A stretch of 64,000 nt of DNA. Source: PMNU01 sp035479875 (GTDB lineage: Bacteria > Patescibacteriota > Saccharimonadia > Saccharimonadales > UBA4665). The position numbers and the translations under genes are program-made. The stretch is from the NCBI GenBank assembly GCA_035479875.1, contig DATIIH010000004.1:1-64000 (forward strand), given 5' to 3'. The notes under the pieces are model-generated. The model was not told where the DNA came from. It ran no database searches and saw only the letters and a list, made by a program, of their open reading frames with translations. Below, piece by piece: positions 24,392-32,582 of this stretch (position 1 is its first letter; every line of letters begins with the position of its first letter).

Positions 24392-24425
24392 GCAAAAAGC
24401 GGTCAAACACTCTGAGTATGCCCCG

Positions 24426-25073
24426 CTAAACATATGTCGTCCGAAATAAGCGCGGCCGCAAAAAGAGCAGCCTGAGTAAAATAACGAGCACATGCAGACA
24501 AACGGCAAGTAGAAGTGTTGTAAGTAACAGTATGCCTATCCCAGTAGCCGACCCTACATGACTGCTCACCGACTGTAGCGTAGAAGCCACATACGGCAGA
24601 ATAGTAGTCGAAAAAATACGTGCGAACCCGAGCCACAATAGGACCGCCGCCGCACGCATCAAAAAATGTACGACCGCAGTGCCCACTAGGCTTGCGCGGT
24701 TGACGTGTACATACTGCAGCTCGTGATCAAACGTTTTGGCTTGCCGGATTGCATTGTAGATGCTGGCAATAAATAAATAGACGACAATACCAACCAAAAA
24801 CCAGAACCCAAACGTAACCGCTGTGGTAATACTGTGGCTAAAGGTAGTGTCGCCCAGCTTGGCCCAGGGCGCTGCATGGCTCGTGCCCAGTGATGATTGC
24901 AGTGCAAAAAGCGGTTGTAGCCAACCTGCCGAAGACATAGTCTTGAGAGTCAATATACTAACCAACGCTACACTTATGACGATGCACAACGCGCCACTGA
25001 TCCAGGACGGAATTAGTAAAAGGCTTAGCAGGTGTCGGCCGTGGTCAGAGGTAGAGTTTTGTGGGAGTGCCAT
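24426..25073 (-). CDS. Polytopic membrane protein of unknown function
   Basis: A 215-residue protein with four or five hydrophobic segments, at about residues 25-45, 80-105, 125-150 and 180-205. The tail is short and arginine-rich. Between helices two and three a conserved-looking DHELQYVHVNRASLVG segment faces one side. No family is recognised. TACAAT lies 12 bases before the ATG. It is divergent from the exported operon starting at 25216. Confidence 0.65.
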   Translation of the reverse strand: MALPQNSTSDHGRHLLSLLLIPSWISGALCIVISVALVSILTLKTMSSAGWLQPLFALQSSLGTSHAAPWAKLGDTTFSHSITTAVTFGFWFLVGIVVYLFIASIYNAIRQAKTFDHELQYVHVNRASLVGTAVVHFLMRAAAVLLWLGFARIFSTTILPYVASTLQSVSSHVGSATGIGILLLTTLLLAVCLHVLVILLRLLFLRPRLFRTTYV

Positions 25074-25215
25074 ATTTCTTATGGCATTGTAGCCGCCGCT
25101 TGTCGTCGCGTAAAGCTACCTTAGCTCGTCGTATTCCTAAATGAGGGCAAATGTTTGACGCATTATTTTGCTTATGGTACGTTGGTAGCAATACTACAGC
25201 AACCTAAGGAACCCC

Positions 25216-26316
25216 ATGGCTCAGAGAACAATTCCGGGTGACCAAGCAATCGTAGCTGGTGGCGAAGATCCTGCAGGTGTGCAGTTGCTTACCAAGCCTA
25301 AAATAATCATCTTTGCTATTGTTTTTGCCTTGATTGGTGGGGGTTTGCTCATCCACAGCCGCGCTGCGAGCGTCGTTATTGCGACTGAACCCGAGGCAGG
25401 CGTTTTAACTGCCGGTGCCACTGTTGGCGCGGACACTACTGCGTCTGGCGGTAAGTACGTACAATTTGGCAGTGTTGCCACACCGCCACCGCCCACGAGC
25501 GGTTTTTACCCACGAGGCATATATGGCGATCCCGACACATCCCCGCTTACCAGCACATCGTCAAAGTGGGCCACGTATCAGTCACTAGGCTTTAACTTAG
25601 TTAACGCCAGCGACAACAAGACTGACCTCGATTGGCTGGCTGCCCGCAACATGAAGGCCCTCATTTGGTTGGGTGACTACCAAGATACCTGTCAATTTGA
25701 ATATAGCGACACGCAAGTTACCAATATGGTCAATGCCATTAAAGGTCACAGTGCTATCTACGCGTACTTTATTGCCGACGAGCCCGAGCAGCAGCTCAAA
25801 GACTGCCCCAACCAAATTCAGCAGTTAACCGCCCGCAGCAATCTCGTGCATCAACTGGACCCGGGCAAGTCAACGTACGAAGTTATTTCAAACTCGCGCT
25901 ACTCTGATAATTCTGGCACCATAGAATGGTATCCGTATAAGCAGTACGTGGGCGCTACCGACATCATGGGGCTGGATATTTACCCTTGCCATTGGGACAA
26001 CGCCAGCGCCTGTGATTACAGTGACATCGACAAGGCCATTACTACCGCTAATAACCTAAAGATTCCGCATTACTTGGCAATTCTGCAAGATTTTCGTGAC
26101 TTAACGCCTGGCACCACAGGCTCGTGCGGTGTTAGTAATTGGCGCTACCCAACCATCAACACTACGACTAACGAGCTTCGCACACAGTTTGACCATTGGG
26201 ACGCCTCGGGCATGCAGGGCTACGCCGTCTTTAGTTGGTCGTGGTGCGGCTTTAGCCTAGACGGCCGGTCTGCCGACCAAGCCGAACTGCAATATGAGAA
26301 TGCGAGGGTATTCTAA
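25216..26316 (+). CDS. Exported TIM-barrel glycoside-hydrolase-like protein
   Basis: The 366-residue protein has an N-terminal cytoplasmic stretch of about 30 residues, a membrane helix (IIIFAIVFALIGGGLLI, about 30-46), a Gly/Thr-rich spacer and a catalytic-looking domain from about residue 98. That domain has barrel-type strands (FNLVNASDN, MKALIWLGDY, IYAYFIADEPEQ, IMGLDIYPC). The glutamate in ADEPEQ is placed like the acid/base of clan A glycosidases, and the Trp-rich end (VFSWSWCGF) fits a sugar-binding cleft. Six cysteines suggest an outside location. The substrate and family are not certain. Its TAA overlaps the ATG of the metallophosphatase gene by one base, so the two are translationally coupled. 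Confidence 0.7.
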   Translation: MAQRTIPGDQAIVAGGEDPAGVQLLTKPKIIIFAIVFALIGGGLLIHSRAASVVIATEPEAGVLTAGATVGADTTASGGKYVQFGSVATPPPPTSGFYPRGIYGDPDTSPLTSTSSKWATYQSLGFNLVNASDNKTDLDWLAARNMKALIWLGDYQDTCQFEYSDTQVTNMVNAIKGHSAIYAYFIADEPEQQLKDCPNQIQQLTARSNLVHQLDPGKSTYEVISNSRYSDNSGTIEWYPYKQYVGATDIMGLDIYPCHWDNASACDYSDIDKAITTANNLKIPHYLAILQDFRDLTPGTTGSCGVSNWRYPTINTTTNELRTQFDHWDASGMQGYAVFSWSWCGFSLDGRSADQAELQYENARVF

Positions 26317-29300
26317 TGCGTCAAACAATCCGTCGGCCTTTGGGTAAGCTACTGTACACTGTGGCTGCGGTCCTTATGGTGGCGGGAGTTGCTTTCTTTG
26401 GGGCACATGATGCGCGGCGGGCAAATGCGGCCGGCGTCGCCGATGAGATCCACTACACCATTACCGGCCCAACATCAGTCACTTTTGATTGGCGGGGCGA
26501 CCCTACAACGATTGCCTACGGCGCGACCTCAAACTATGGTCAAACAGCAACGGCAGGCGGCCCGGTAGTAGTGAAAGAAAATGGCACCAATGTCGCGATA
26601 GCGCCTATTTCGGGTAGCGGCCCCTGGCGCGAAGCGCGTCTTGCAGGCCTGCAACCCGGCACGGTGTACCACTATTCTATTGGCGGCTCACCCGACCAAG
26701 TGTTCCATACCGCACCAGTGAGCGGTAGTGCTGGCTTTAGCGTGGTTGCCGAGGGCGACATAGGCAATCCGCAGGACTTTACGTCTACCCAAGCTATTCA
26801 AAACTTGGCTGCAGCCCAAAGTCCCGACGTGGTGATCGGTGTAGGGGATTATCCTTATGCCAACGGCACACCAACCGACGGCTCGGTGGATGCATTCTTT
26901 GGCAGTGCCTTATTGGGCGCCAACAATGGCGTTGAAGCGTGGTCGCTGCGCACGCCATTTGAGCCCGGCTGGGGCAACCACGAAATCGATCACGCCAACG
27001 ACAACGGTACCTGCACGGGCGACAACCTGAGCGACTACAAGGGTCGATTTGACTTTGCCAATCCTAAAGAAGATCCGATATACGCCACGTATTGCAACAC
27101 CGGCGGCGGCGAGGACTGGCACTGGTTTGATTATGGTAACACGCGATTTATCGCTTTCCCGGAGCCGTGGGCCGACGACTGGAAGACCTGGAACACTAAA
27201 GCCGACGCCGTCATGGCCGACGCCCAAGCCAACTCCAACATTAAATTCATTGTGACCTTTGGCCACCGCCCGGCATGGTCCAGTGGCTACCACGCAGGCG
27301 AGACGGCGTTAGCTAACTACACCGCTGCGCTGCATGCTAAATATTCTAAGTTTGTACTGCAACTCAACGGCCACAGTCACGACTACGAGCGCACCGACCC
27401 AGCAAGCACCGGCGGAGTCACTTACATTACCTCAGGCGGTGGTGGTGGATACCTAGAAAACGGTAGCTGTAGTAATGGCTGGAACAGCGTGAGCGGCTCG
27501 TGCAATAAGCCTTCGTGGTCGGTGTCCCGCTTGATGCACTACGGCGTATTAAAGTTGACGTTTAGCAGCACTGGTATCGCTGGCCAATACATTTGCGGGC
27601 CGAATGGCGGCGAAACTGTTGTTGACGCCTGTACCCCCGGTTCGGTCGCCGATAGCTTTACGATCGGCAGCGTAACTGCGCCACCCCCCGACACCACGCC
27701 ACCCGTTGCCAGCATCACAACACCGGTTACCAGTGCAACGGTGAACGGTATAGTTACCGTCAGTGCTAACGCCACGGACGCATCAGGCATCAAGCAAGTA
27801 GAGTTTTTTGACGGCACCACCTCGCTGGGCGTGGACACCGTTGCGCCCTATAGTATGAGCTGGGACACCACCAAAGTCGCCAATGGCACTCACACGCTTA
27901 CGGCCGTCGCCACCGACGCTTCAAGTAATCTCAACAAGTCCACCTCCGGCGCTGTTACTGTCACCGTCTCGAACGGCTGTACCGCCTTACCGACTGCCTA
28001 CGGCTCAGCTACGAGTCAAGTTACCGTAGCTACTGCTGGCACCTACCACGTGTGGACCCGCATGATGGTGCCAGACACCACCAACAATTCATACTATTTC
28101 CAGCTTGGTAACAATTGTGGTGTGGTAGTGGGTGACGCAGCCAGCATTGCGCCCAACACCTGGGTATGGGTCGATTACAAAGATGGCAACACCGCCACCA
28201 AGAACGACGTTAGCCTTGCCACAACGGGCACCCAAACAATGATACTCACCGGCCGCGAGCCGGGGGTGCGTGTAGACCGCGTGCTTTTATTGAGCGACAC
28301 CTGCGTACCGACCGGCACCGGTGATAACTGCGTAAATCCGCCCGACACTACACCGCCTACCAATGTAGTGATTACAGCCCCGACTGCTGGATCAAGCGTG
28401 AAAGGGCAGGTTACTGTTACTGCCACGGCGTCAGATAACATCGGCGTCAGCAAAGTAGACTTTTACGACGGCACTACTCTGATTGGCACCAGCACCACAC
28501 CAGCAAGCGGCACAACGGCCGGTGGCACCTGGCAGCTTATATGGAACACCAGCAATGTAGCAATCGGCTCACATACGCTCACGGTTAAGGTTAGCGACGG
28601 CGTTAATACAACGGCATCGTCGCCAGTTACTGTAACCGTACCCGACACTACACCACCGGCCGTCTCCATTTTGTCGCCAGCAAACAACAGCGCCGTGCAG
28701 GGCTTAGTAAACGTGACGGCCAGCGCACAGAGCAGCAACACGCTCACCAAAGCCGAGCTGTACGTTAACAACCAACTTGCCAGCACCGTTACGTCCGCAT
28801 TGTCGCCGTACAGCTTTAGTTGGGATGCAACCAAATTGTCTGCTGGCTCATATGTCCTGACGGTTAAGGTTTATGATAATTCTCAACCCGCTTTGGTGGG
28901 CGTATCGTCGCCGGTCACGGTAACCGTGCCCGACACGACAGCACCGTCGGCACCGACCAATTTGAATACTACGCTCAGCTCAACTCCACAAGTCAACCTT
29001 ACTTGGGTAGGCAGCACCGACAATGTAGGGGTAAGGGGCTACCAGGTACTCCGCGGGGGTGCGCCGATTGCTAACGTAATTGGCACCACTTACAGTGATG
29101 TAAACGTTGCGTACAATACAAGCTACACCTACAGCATCGCTGCCTTCGACGCCGCCGGCAACCTGTCGACACCATCTAACCAAGTCACAATTACCACGCC
29201 ACAACCTGTCGACAGCACGCCACCCTCAACACCCACCAGTCTGTCTGCCGTTGCTTCCAGTGCGACACAAGTCAACCTTATCTGGGTGGCCAGCACCGAC

Positions 29301-30245
29301 AACGTCGGCGTCGCTAAATATGTTGTGCAACGCATCAGCGCCGGCACACAGATAATTGTGGGCGAGACTGCCACTATCGGCTTTACCGATAACACGGTGT
29401 TGCCAGGAGCTTCATATAGCTATGTAGTATACGCCGTTGACGCTGCTACCAACGTTTCGGCGGCGTCTAACACCGCCAGCGCTACCACTCCTGCGTTGCC
29501 CGACACCACACCGCCCACTGTGCCCCAAGACCTGGCAGCACTCAATGTTTCCTACGCACAAATAAATGTGTTGTGGCAGCCGAGCACCGACAACGTGGGT
29601 GTTGCCGGTTACGACGTGCTGCGTAATGGCGTAAAAGTTGCAACTGTAACCGGTACAAGTTACGGCGATGGACTCATCTCGCCCAATACCGTTTATACCT
29701 ACAGCGTCGTCGCCTTCGACGCTGTAGGCAACCGCGCTACACCTGCCGCCACAACGATTACGTCACTGCCCGCTTCAAGTGGTCACAATTACGTGCTTAA
29801 CCCAGGATTCGAGAACGACTTTAAGGGTTGGAGGCAACTCGAGAGCAAAACCGCAGTCAAACTGAGCCGTACCAGCAGTGCGCACAGCGGTTTCTACGCC
29901 GCCCACCTCGCACGTTTGAGTGGCACCAACGAAATGACACTTAACGACTCGCCCGACTGGCTCGCCCGCGTGCCCGCTGGTGCCCAAACGTGCACCGCCA
30001 TGGCCTGGGTACAGAGCAGCGTGGCAGGCAAGCGGCTGGTTATCCGTTTACGTGACTACCAGGGCAACAAGAACGTAGGATATTACACCAGCGACATGTA
30101 CGCGCCAGATACCAATTGGCATCTGTTAACGGTTAGCGCACCCGTACTTTCGTCGCGCGACGACCTGGATCTCAATGTGTACGGTAAAGACTTTAGCTCA
30201 GGTCAAGCATTTAGTATCGATGATGTACAGGAGACGTGTCTATGA
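26316..30245 (+). CDS. Exported multidomain purple-acid-phosphatase-like metallophosphoesterase
   Basis: At 1,309 residues this is the largest protein of the window. A signal or anchor helix (about 10-30) is followed by a purple-acid-phosphatase N-terminal FN3-like domain (43-135). The metallophosphoesterase core has all five motif blocks: EGDIG (Asp148), GVGDYPY (Asp178), WGNHEID (219-225), FGHRPAW (His317) and NGHSHDYER (352-359). Then come Ig-like domains (DTTPPVASI and DTTPPTNVVI starts), an intervening carbohydrate-binding-like domain with paired cysteines (about 550-675), three FN3 domains (VNLTWVGSTDNVG, VNLIWVASTDNVG, INVLWQPSTDNVG) and a C-terminal CBM4/9-like jelly roll (NPGFENDFKGW). 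It probably releases phosphate from organic phosphates while bound to a polysaccharide surface. It overlaps both neighbours. Confidence 0.88.
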   Translation: MRQTIRRPLGKLLYTVAAVLMVAGVAFFGAHDARRANAAGVADEIHYTITGPTSVTFDWRGDPTTIAYGATSNYGQTATAGGPVVVKENGTNVAIAPISGSGPWREARLAGLQPGTVYHYSIGGSPDQVFHTAPVSGSAGFSVVAEGDIGNPQDFTSTQAIQNLAAAQSPDVVIGVGDYPYANGTPTDGSVDAFFGSALLGANNGVEAWSLRTPFEPGWGNHEIDHANDNGTCTGDNLSDYKGRFDFANPKEDPIYATYCNTGGGEDWHWFDYGNTRFIAFPEPWADDWKTWNTKADAVMADAQANSNIKFIVTFGHRPAWSSGYHAGETALANYTAALHAKYSKFVLQLNGHSHDYERTDPASTGGVTYITSGGGGGYLENGSCSNGWNSVSGSCNKPSWSVSRLMHYGVLKLTFSSTGIAGQYICGPNGGETVVDACTPGSVADSFTIGSVTAPPPDTTPPVASITTPVTSATVNGIVTVSANATDASGIKQVEFFDGTTSLGVDTVAPYSMSWDTTKVANGTHTLTAVATDASSNLNKSTSGAVTVTVSNGCTALPTAYGSATSQVTVATAGTYHVWTRMMVPDTTNNSYYFQLGNNCGVVVGDAASIAPNTWVWVDYKDGNTATKNDVSLATTGTQTMILTGREPGVRVDRVLLLSDTCVPTGTGDNCVNPPDTTPPTNVVITAPTAGSSVKGQVTVTATASDNIGVSKVDFYDGTTLIGTSTTPASGTTAGGTWQLIWNTSNVAIGSHTLTVKVSDGVNTTASSPVTVTVPDTTPPAVSILSPANNSAVQGLVNVTASAQSSNTLTKAELYVNNQLASTVTSALSPYSFSWDATKLSAGSYVLTVKVYDNSQPALVGVSSPVTVTVPDTTAPSAPTNLNTTLSSTPQVNLTWVGSTDNVGVRGYQVLRGGAPIANVIGTTYSDVNVAYNTSYTYSIAAFDAAGNLSTPSNQVTITTPQPVDSTPPSTPTSLSAVASSATQVNLIWVASTDNVGVAKYVVQRISAGTQIIVGETATIGFTDNTVLPGASYSYVVYAVDAATNVSAASNTASATTPALPDTTPPTVPQDLAALNVSYAQINVLWQPSTDNVGVAGYDVLRNGVKVATVTGTSYGDGLISPNTVYTYSVVAFDAVGNRATPAATTITSLPASSGHNYVLNPGFENDFKGWRQLESKTAVKLSRTSSAHSGFYAAHLARLSGTNEMTLNDSPDWLARVPAGAQTCTAMAWVQSSVAGKRLVIRLRDYQGNKNVGYYTSDMYAPDTNWHLLTVSAPVLSSRDDLDLNVYGKDFSSGQAFSIDDVQETCL

Positions 30246-30655
30246 GTGAAGATACCCTAAACACTGTAGGCACCACGCGGCGAACCCTTAAAATTGGGTT
30301 AGTGCTTTTGGGCGCTATCGCACTCGCAGTTATCGCCACGATGTTGATCGATCACTTTACTAAGCGTCAGAGCGTCAGCGGAGTGCAGGTGACCATCAAC
30401 GTCCAGCACGACGGTTTTAGTCCGGCCGTTATGACTATTCGCAGCGGCACAACCGTCACCTGGGTCAATGCCGACAGCCAGCCTCACCGCGTCACCTCTA
30501 CACCGTTTCCGTCACATACCGACCTGCCTGGACTTGACTCGCGTCAAAATATTGGCCCCGGCAGCAAGTACAGCTATACATATACCAAAACGGGCACATT
30601 CGGGTATTTAGACTATCTGCACCCTGAGTTAAACGGCAGCATCCAGGTCAAGTAG
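30242..30655 (+). CDS. Membrane-anchored cupredoxin-fold protein lacking copper ligands
   Basis: I start this 137-residue protein at ATG 30242, which overlaps the previous stop as ATGA and has AGGAG 8 bases upstream. A membrane helix (about 16-37) precedes a plastocyanin-like domain: INVQHDGFSPAVMTIRSG, TVTWVNADSQPHRV and the final GYLDYLHPELNGSIQV. His82 and His127 match two type-1 copper ligands, but the ligand cysteine of the usual YxCxxHPxM pattern is Asp124 and the methionine is Leu130. It is therefore unlikely to hold a blue-copper centre and may be structural or bind another metal. It forms an operon with the two exported enzymes upstream. Confidence 0.82.
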   Translation: MSEDTLNTVGTTRRTLKIGLVLLGAIALAVIATMLIDHFTKRQSVSGVQVTINVQHDGFSPAVMTIRSGTTVTWVNADSQPHRVTSTPFPSHTDLPGLDSRQNIGPGSKYSYTYTKTGTFGYLDYLHPELNGSIQVK

Positions 30656-30702
30656 TATCGGGGGAGTCTCATATTCCGCGCTCAGGTCAAGATGGGCTGT
30701 GC

Positions 30703-31317
30703 CTAGAATGGCTGCCGGATAATCGTTTTAAGCTTTGACGGATCAGTACGCCGAGGATCGCCTAAATATATTTCGTGGTGGTGCTTGTCGGTACTGCCAA
30801 GTTTGCCGCCATTGGCCTTTATGAATGCGTGCAGTTGTCTGATCGTTGGAGCTTCGTTGGCATATGGCCCGACGTGCATGATTTGGGCGGCGCGCCCTTC
30901 TTCATACTCCTGGAACTGGAGCTTGCTCAAAGATTTTGGGCTTTTTTTGGTAGCCACGGCCCGAACTGCGCGCTGGTAAATATCTTTGGTGACAAACTCG
31001 GGCAGCATAATCATCGCCGTCCATTGCCAGTTATCTTTATTGTCGCTCGAGAAGGAGCCCATATCTTTGCTCCACCATAGTCCCTCGAGCGGCATAACGC
31101 TAAAGTCCGTGCCGAGCTCCTTCTTACACATGAATTTAATCATGTATGCCACCGGGTACAGTGTTTGGATGGCATCGATGTATTCTTGAGACGTGTTAGG
31201 GTTACCCTTGCCGTCAATCATCAAGTAATTAAGCGGGGGCACGTCGATGATAACCGGCTGGTTGACCTTGGCCGCGTATTGTTGCCCACATTCTTTTTTG
31301 TAGTCTAGCTTGATCAT
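30703..31317 (-). CDS. GyrI-like small-molecule-binding domain protein
   Basis: The 204-residue protein matches the stand-alone GyrI-like family (COG4832): PLNYLMIDGKGNPNTSQEY near residue 23, LYPVAYMIKFMCKKELGTDF, MPLEGLWWSKD, and a C-terminal half with AQIMHVGPYANEAPTI and GSTDKHHHEIYLGDPRRT. The fold is a ligand-binding SHS2-type module as in the effector domains of BmrR/MarA-type regulators, here without a DNA-binding part. Start at ATG 31317 is supported by GGAGG 8 bases upstream; the 12 extra residues upstream are not needed. The ligand is unknown. Confidence 0.88.
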   Translation of the reverse strand: MIKLDYKKECGQQYAAKVNQPVIIDVPPLNYLMIDGKGNPNTSQEYIDAIQTLYPVAYMIKFMCKKELGTDFSVMPLEGLWWSKDMGSFSSDNKDNWQWTAMIMLPEFVTKDIYQRAVRAVATKKSPKSLSKLQFQEYEEGRAAQIMHVGPYANEAPTIRQLHAFIKANGGKLGSTDKHHHEIYLGDPRRTDPSKLKTIIRQPF

Positions 31318-31422
31318 GCTAAAAGCCTCCTGCATGCAGCATATGACGCACACTGGCTATATAGTTGTGAGCGCTATCACTGTAAGACTTTGCGTCGAGC
31401 GTCAGGCCAGGGGCCCCTAGGA

Positions 31423-31812
31423 CTACTTTTCTTGTATCACAGAAAGTATGTTGCCCGCCGGATCTTTGAACCACGCTATGTCCGGACCCTCATTGACGGC
31501 AAGACCGCGCAGTACGCCTTTGTCGTCTTGCGGCGCAGGCATATTGTCGTAGTGCTCAAATGTAACCCCTTGTTCTGTAAGTTCATCAATAGCCGTATCG
31601 ATGTCCTCGACCACGAAGTTTAAAGCCGTGTAAGTGGCCGGTTGGTGGTCTTTTTTGTCATACACAAATAGTGTGCCGCCGCCTGGGAGCGTAAATTGGA
31701 GGCCCATCTTTTCGTCTGTAAGCTCGAGGCTCAAAGTCTTGGTATAAAACTCTTTAGCCTTGGCCAAATCGTCAACCGAAAACCCACTAAATGCCGCTTG
31801 AATGTTTACCAT
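31423..31812 (-). CDS. VOC-family glyoxalase-like protein
   Basis: A 129-residue single VOC domain: FSGFSVDDLAKAKEFYTKTL at the N-terminus and GPDIAWFKDPAGNILSVIQ at the C-terminus, with FVVEDIDTAIDEL between. ATG 31812 is preceded by AGGAGG with 5-base spacing. It belongs to the same strand block as the GyrI-like gene, 105 bases upstream of it, so the two may share a transcript. The substrate is not predictable. Confidence 0.87.
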   Translation of the reverse strand: MVNIQAAFSGFSVDDLAKAKEFYTKTLSLELTDEKMGLQFTLPGGGTLFVYDKKDHQPATYTALNFVVEDIDTAIDELTEQGVTFEHYDNMPAPQDDKGVLRGLAVNEGPDIAWFKDPAGNILSVIQEK

Positions 31813-31997
31813 ATATGCCTCCTGGCCGTTATGCACAATAAAGTTACAGCTTTTAGTATAGCGGATACAGACAGTATTGATGAGCGTAAAGCCTGGCTGC
31901 TTATCGGGTTCTACGCTTGCACTTCAAAGAGCTTCCATGCTCCTTCGCTCACAACGAGGCTGCGCTTTTATAGCCCGGGTGTAAAATAAAGGTAAGC

Positions 31998-32582
31998 ATG
32001 CATGAAACTCTGGCGATTGTTGGCGGCCTGATAGTTATTCTGTCCGGTATACCGTATGTCATCGACACCATCAAAGGGAAAACGCGTCCCAACGTAGTCT
32101 CTTGGTTGACCTGGACCATACTCATTACAATTGGCGCGTTCGCAGCACTAGCTGCCCATGAGACAAAGACAGCGATCATCACATCGGGGGACGCTATCCA
32201 GGCAGGGATAATACTTTTGTTGGGCCTTAAGTATGGCTATGCTAAATTTTCATTGTTTGATGGTGTCTGTCTGATTGGTGCTATCTTGGGCTTAGTTCTG
32301 TGGCGGATCTTTGATAGCCCGACCACAGCGATTATTGCGACGATTGTCATAGACCTTATTGCTGCGTTGCCAACGTATAGGCACTCGTGGCTTAAGCCTG
32401 ACGAAGAAACCTGGCAAACCTATTCTGTTAGTAGTTTAGGCGCGGCAGTCGGCCTGGCTTCACTCACGTCTTTTAGTGTCGACAGTCTTGCCTATCCTGT
32501 CTATTTGTTCCTACTTGGGGTGACGCTAGCGGCGACGATAATCTTCAGGAGAAAGAAGAAGGGCCAACGTCTGTTGAGATAA
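31998..32582 (+). CDS. PQ-loop/SemiSWEET-like membrane protein
   Basis: A 194-residue protein with about six or seven membrane helices in two similar halves. The first half has GGLIVILSGIPYVIDTIKG followed by SWLTWTILITIG, and the second has IDLIAALPTYRHSW followed by YSVSSLGAAVGL, the P...Y and S-W spacing of PQ-loop repeats. These proteins include sugar and amino acid transporters; transport is inferred. The basic C-terminus (FRRKKKGQR) overlaps the 3' end of the convergent gene by 38 bases. TAAAAT lies 10 bases before the ATG. Confidence 0.68.
   Translation: MHETLAIVGGLIVILSGIPYVIDTIKGKTRPNVVSWLTWTILITIGAFAALAAHETKTAIITSGDAIQAGIILLLGLKYGYAKFSLFDGVCLIGAILGLVLWRIFDSPTTAIIATIVIDLIAALPTYRHSWLKPDEETWQTYSVSSLGAAVGLASLTSFSVDSLAYPVYLFLLGVTLAATIIFRRKKKGQRLLR

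Noticed and set aside
26910..27293. Long antisense open frames such as the one inside the metallophosphatase gene
   Set aside because: They mirror the codon structure of the real gene, have no promoter or ribosome-binding site and no recognisable domain.
28300..29800. Repeated DNA in the metallophosphatase gene (DTTPP and STDNVG segments)
   Set aside because: These are homologous FN3 and Ig-like domain boundaries in a single protein, not a DNA repeat or CRISPR.
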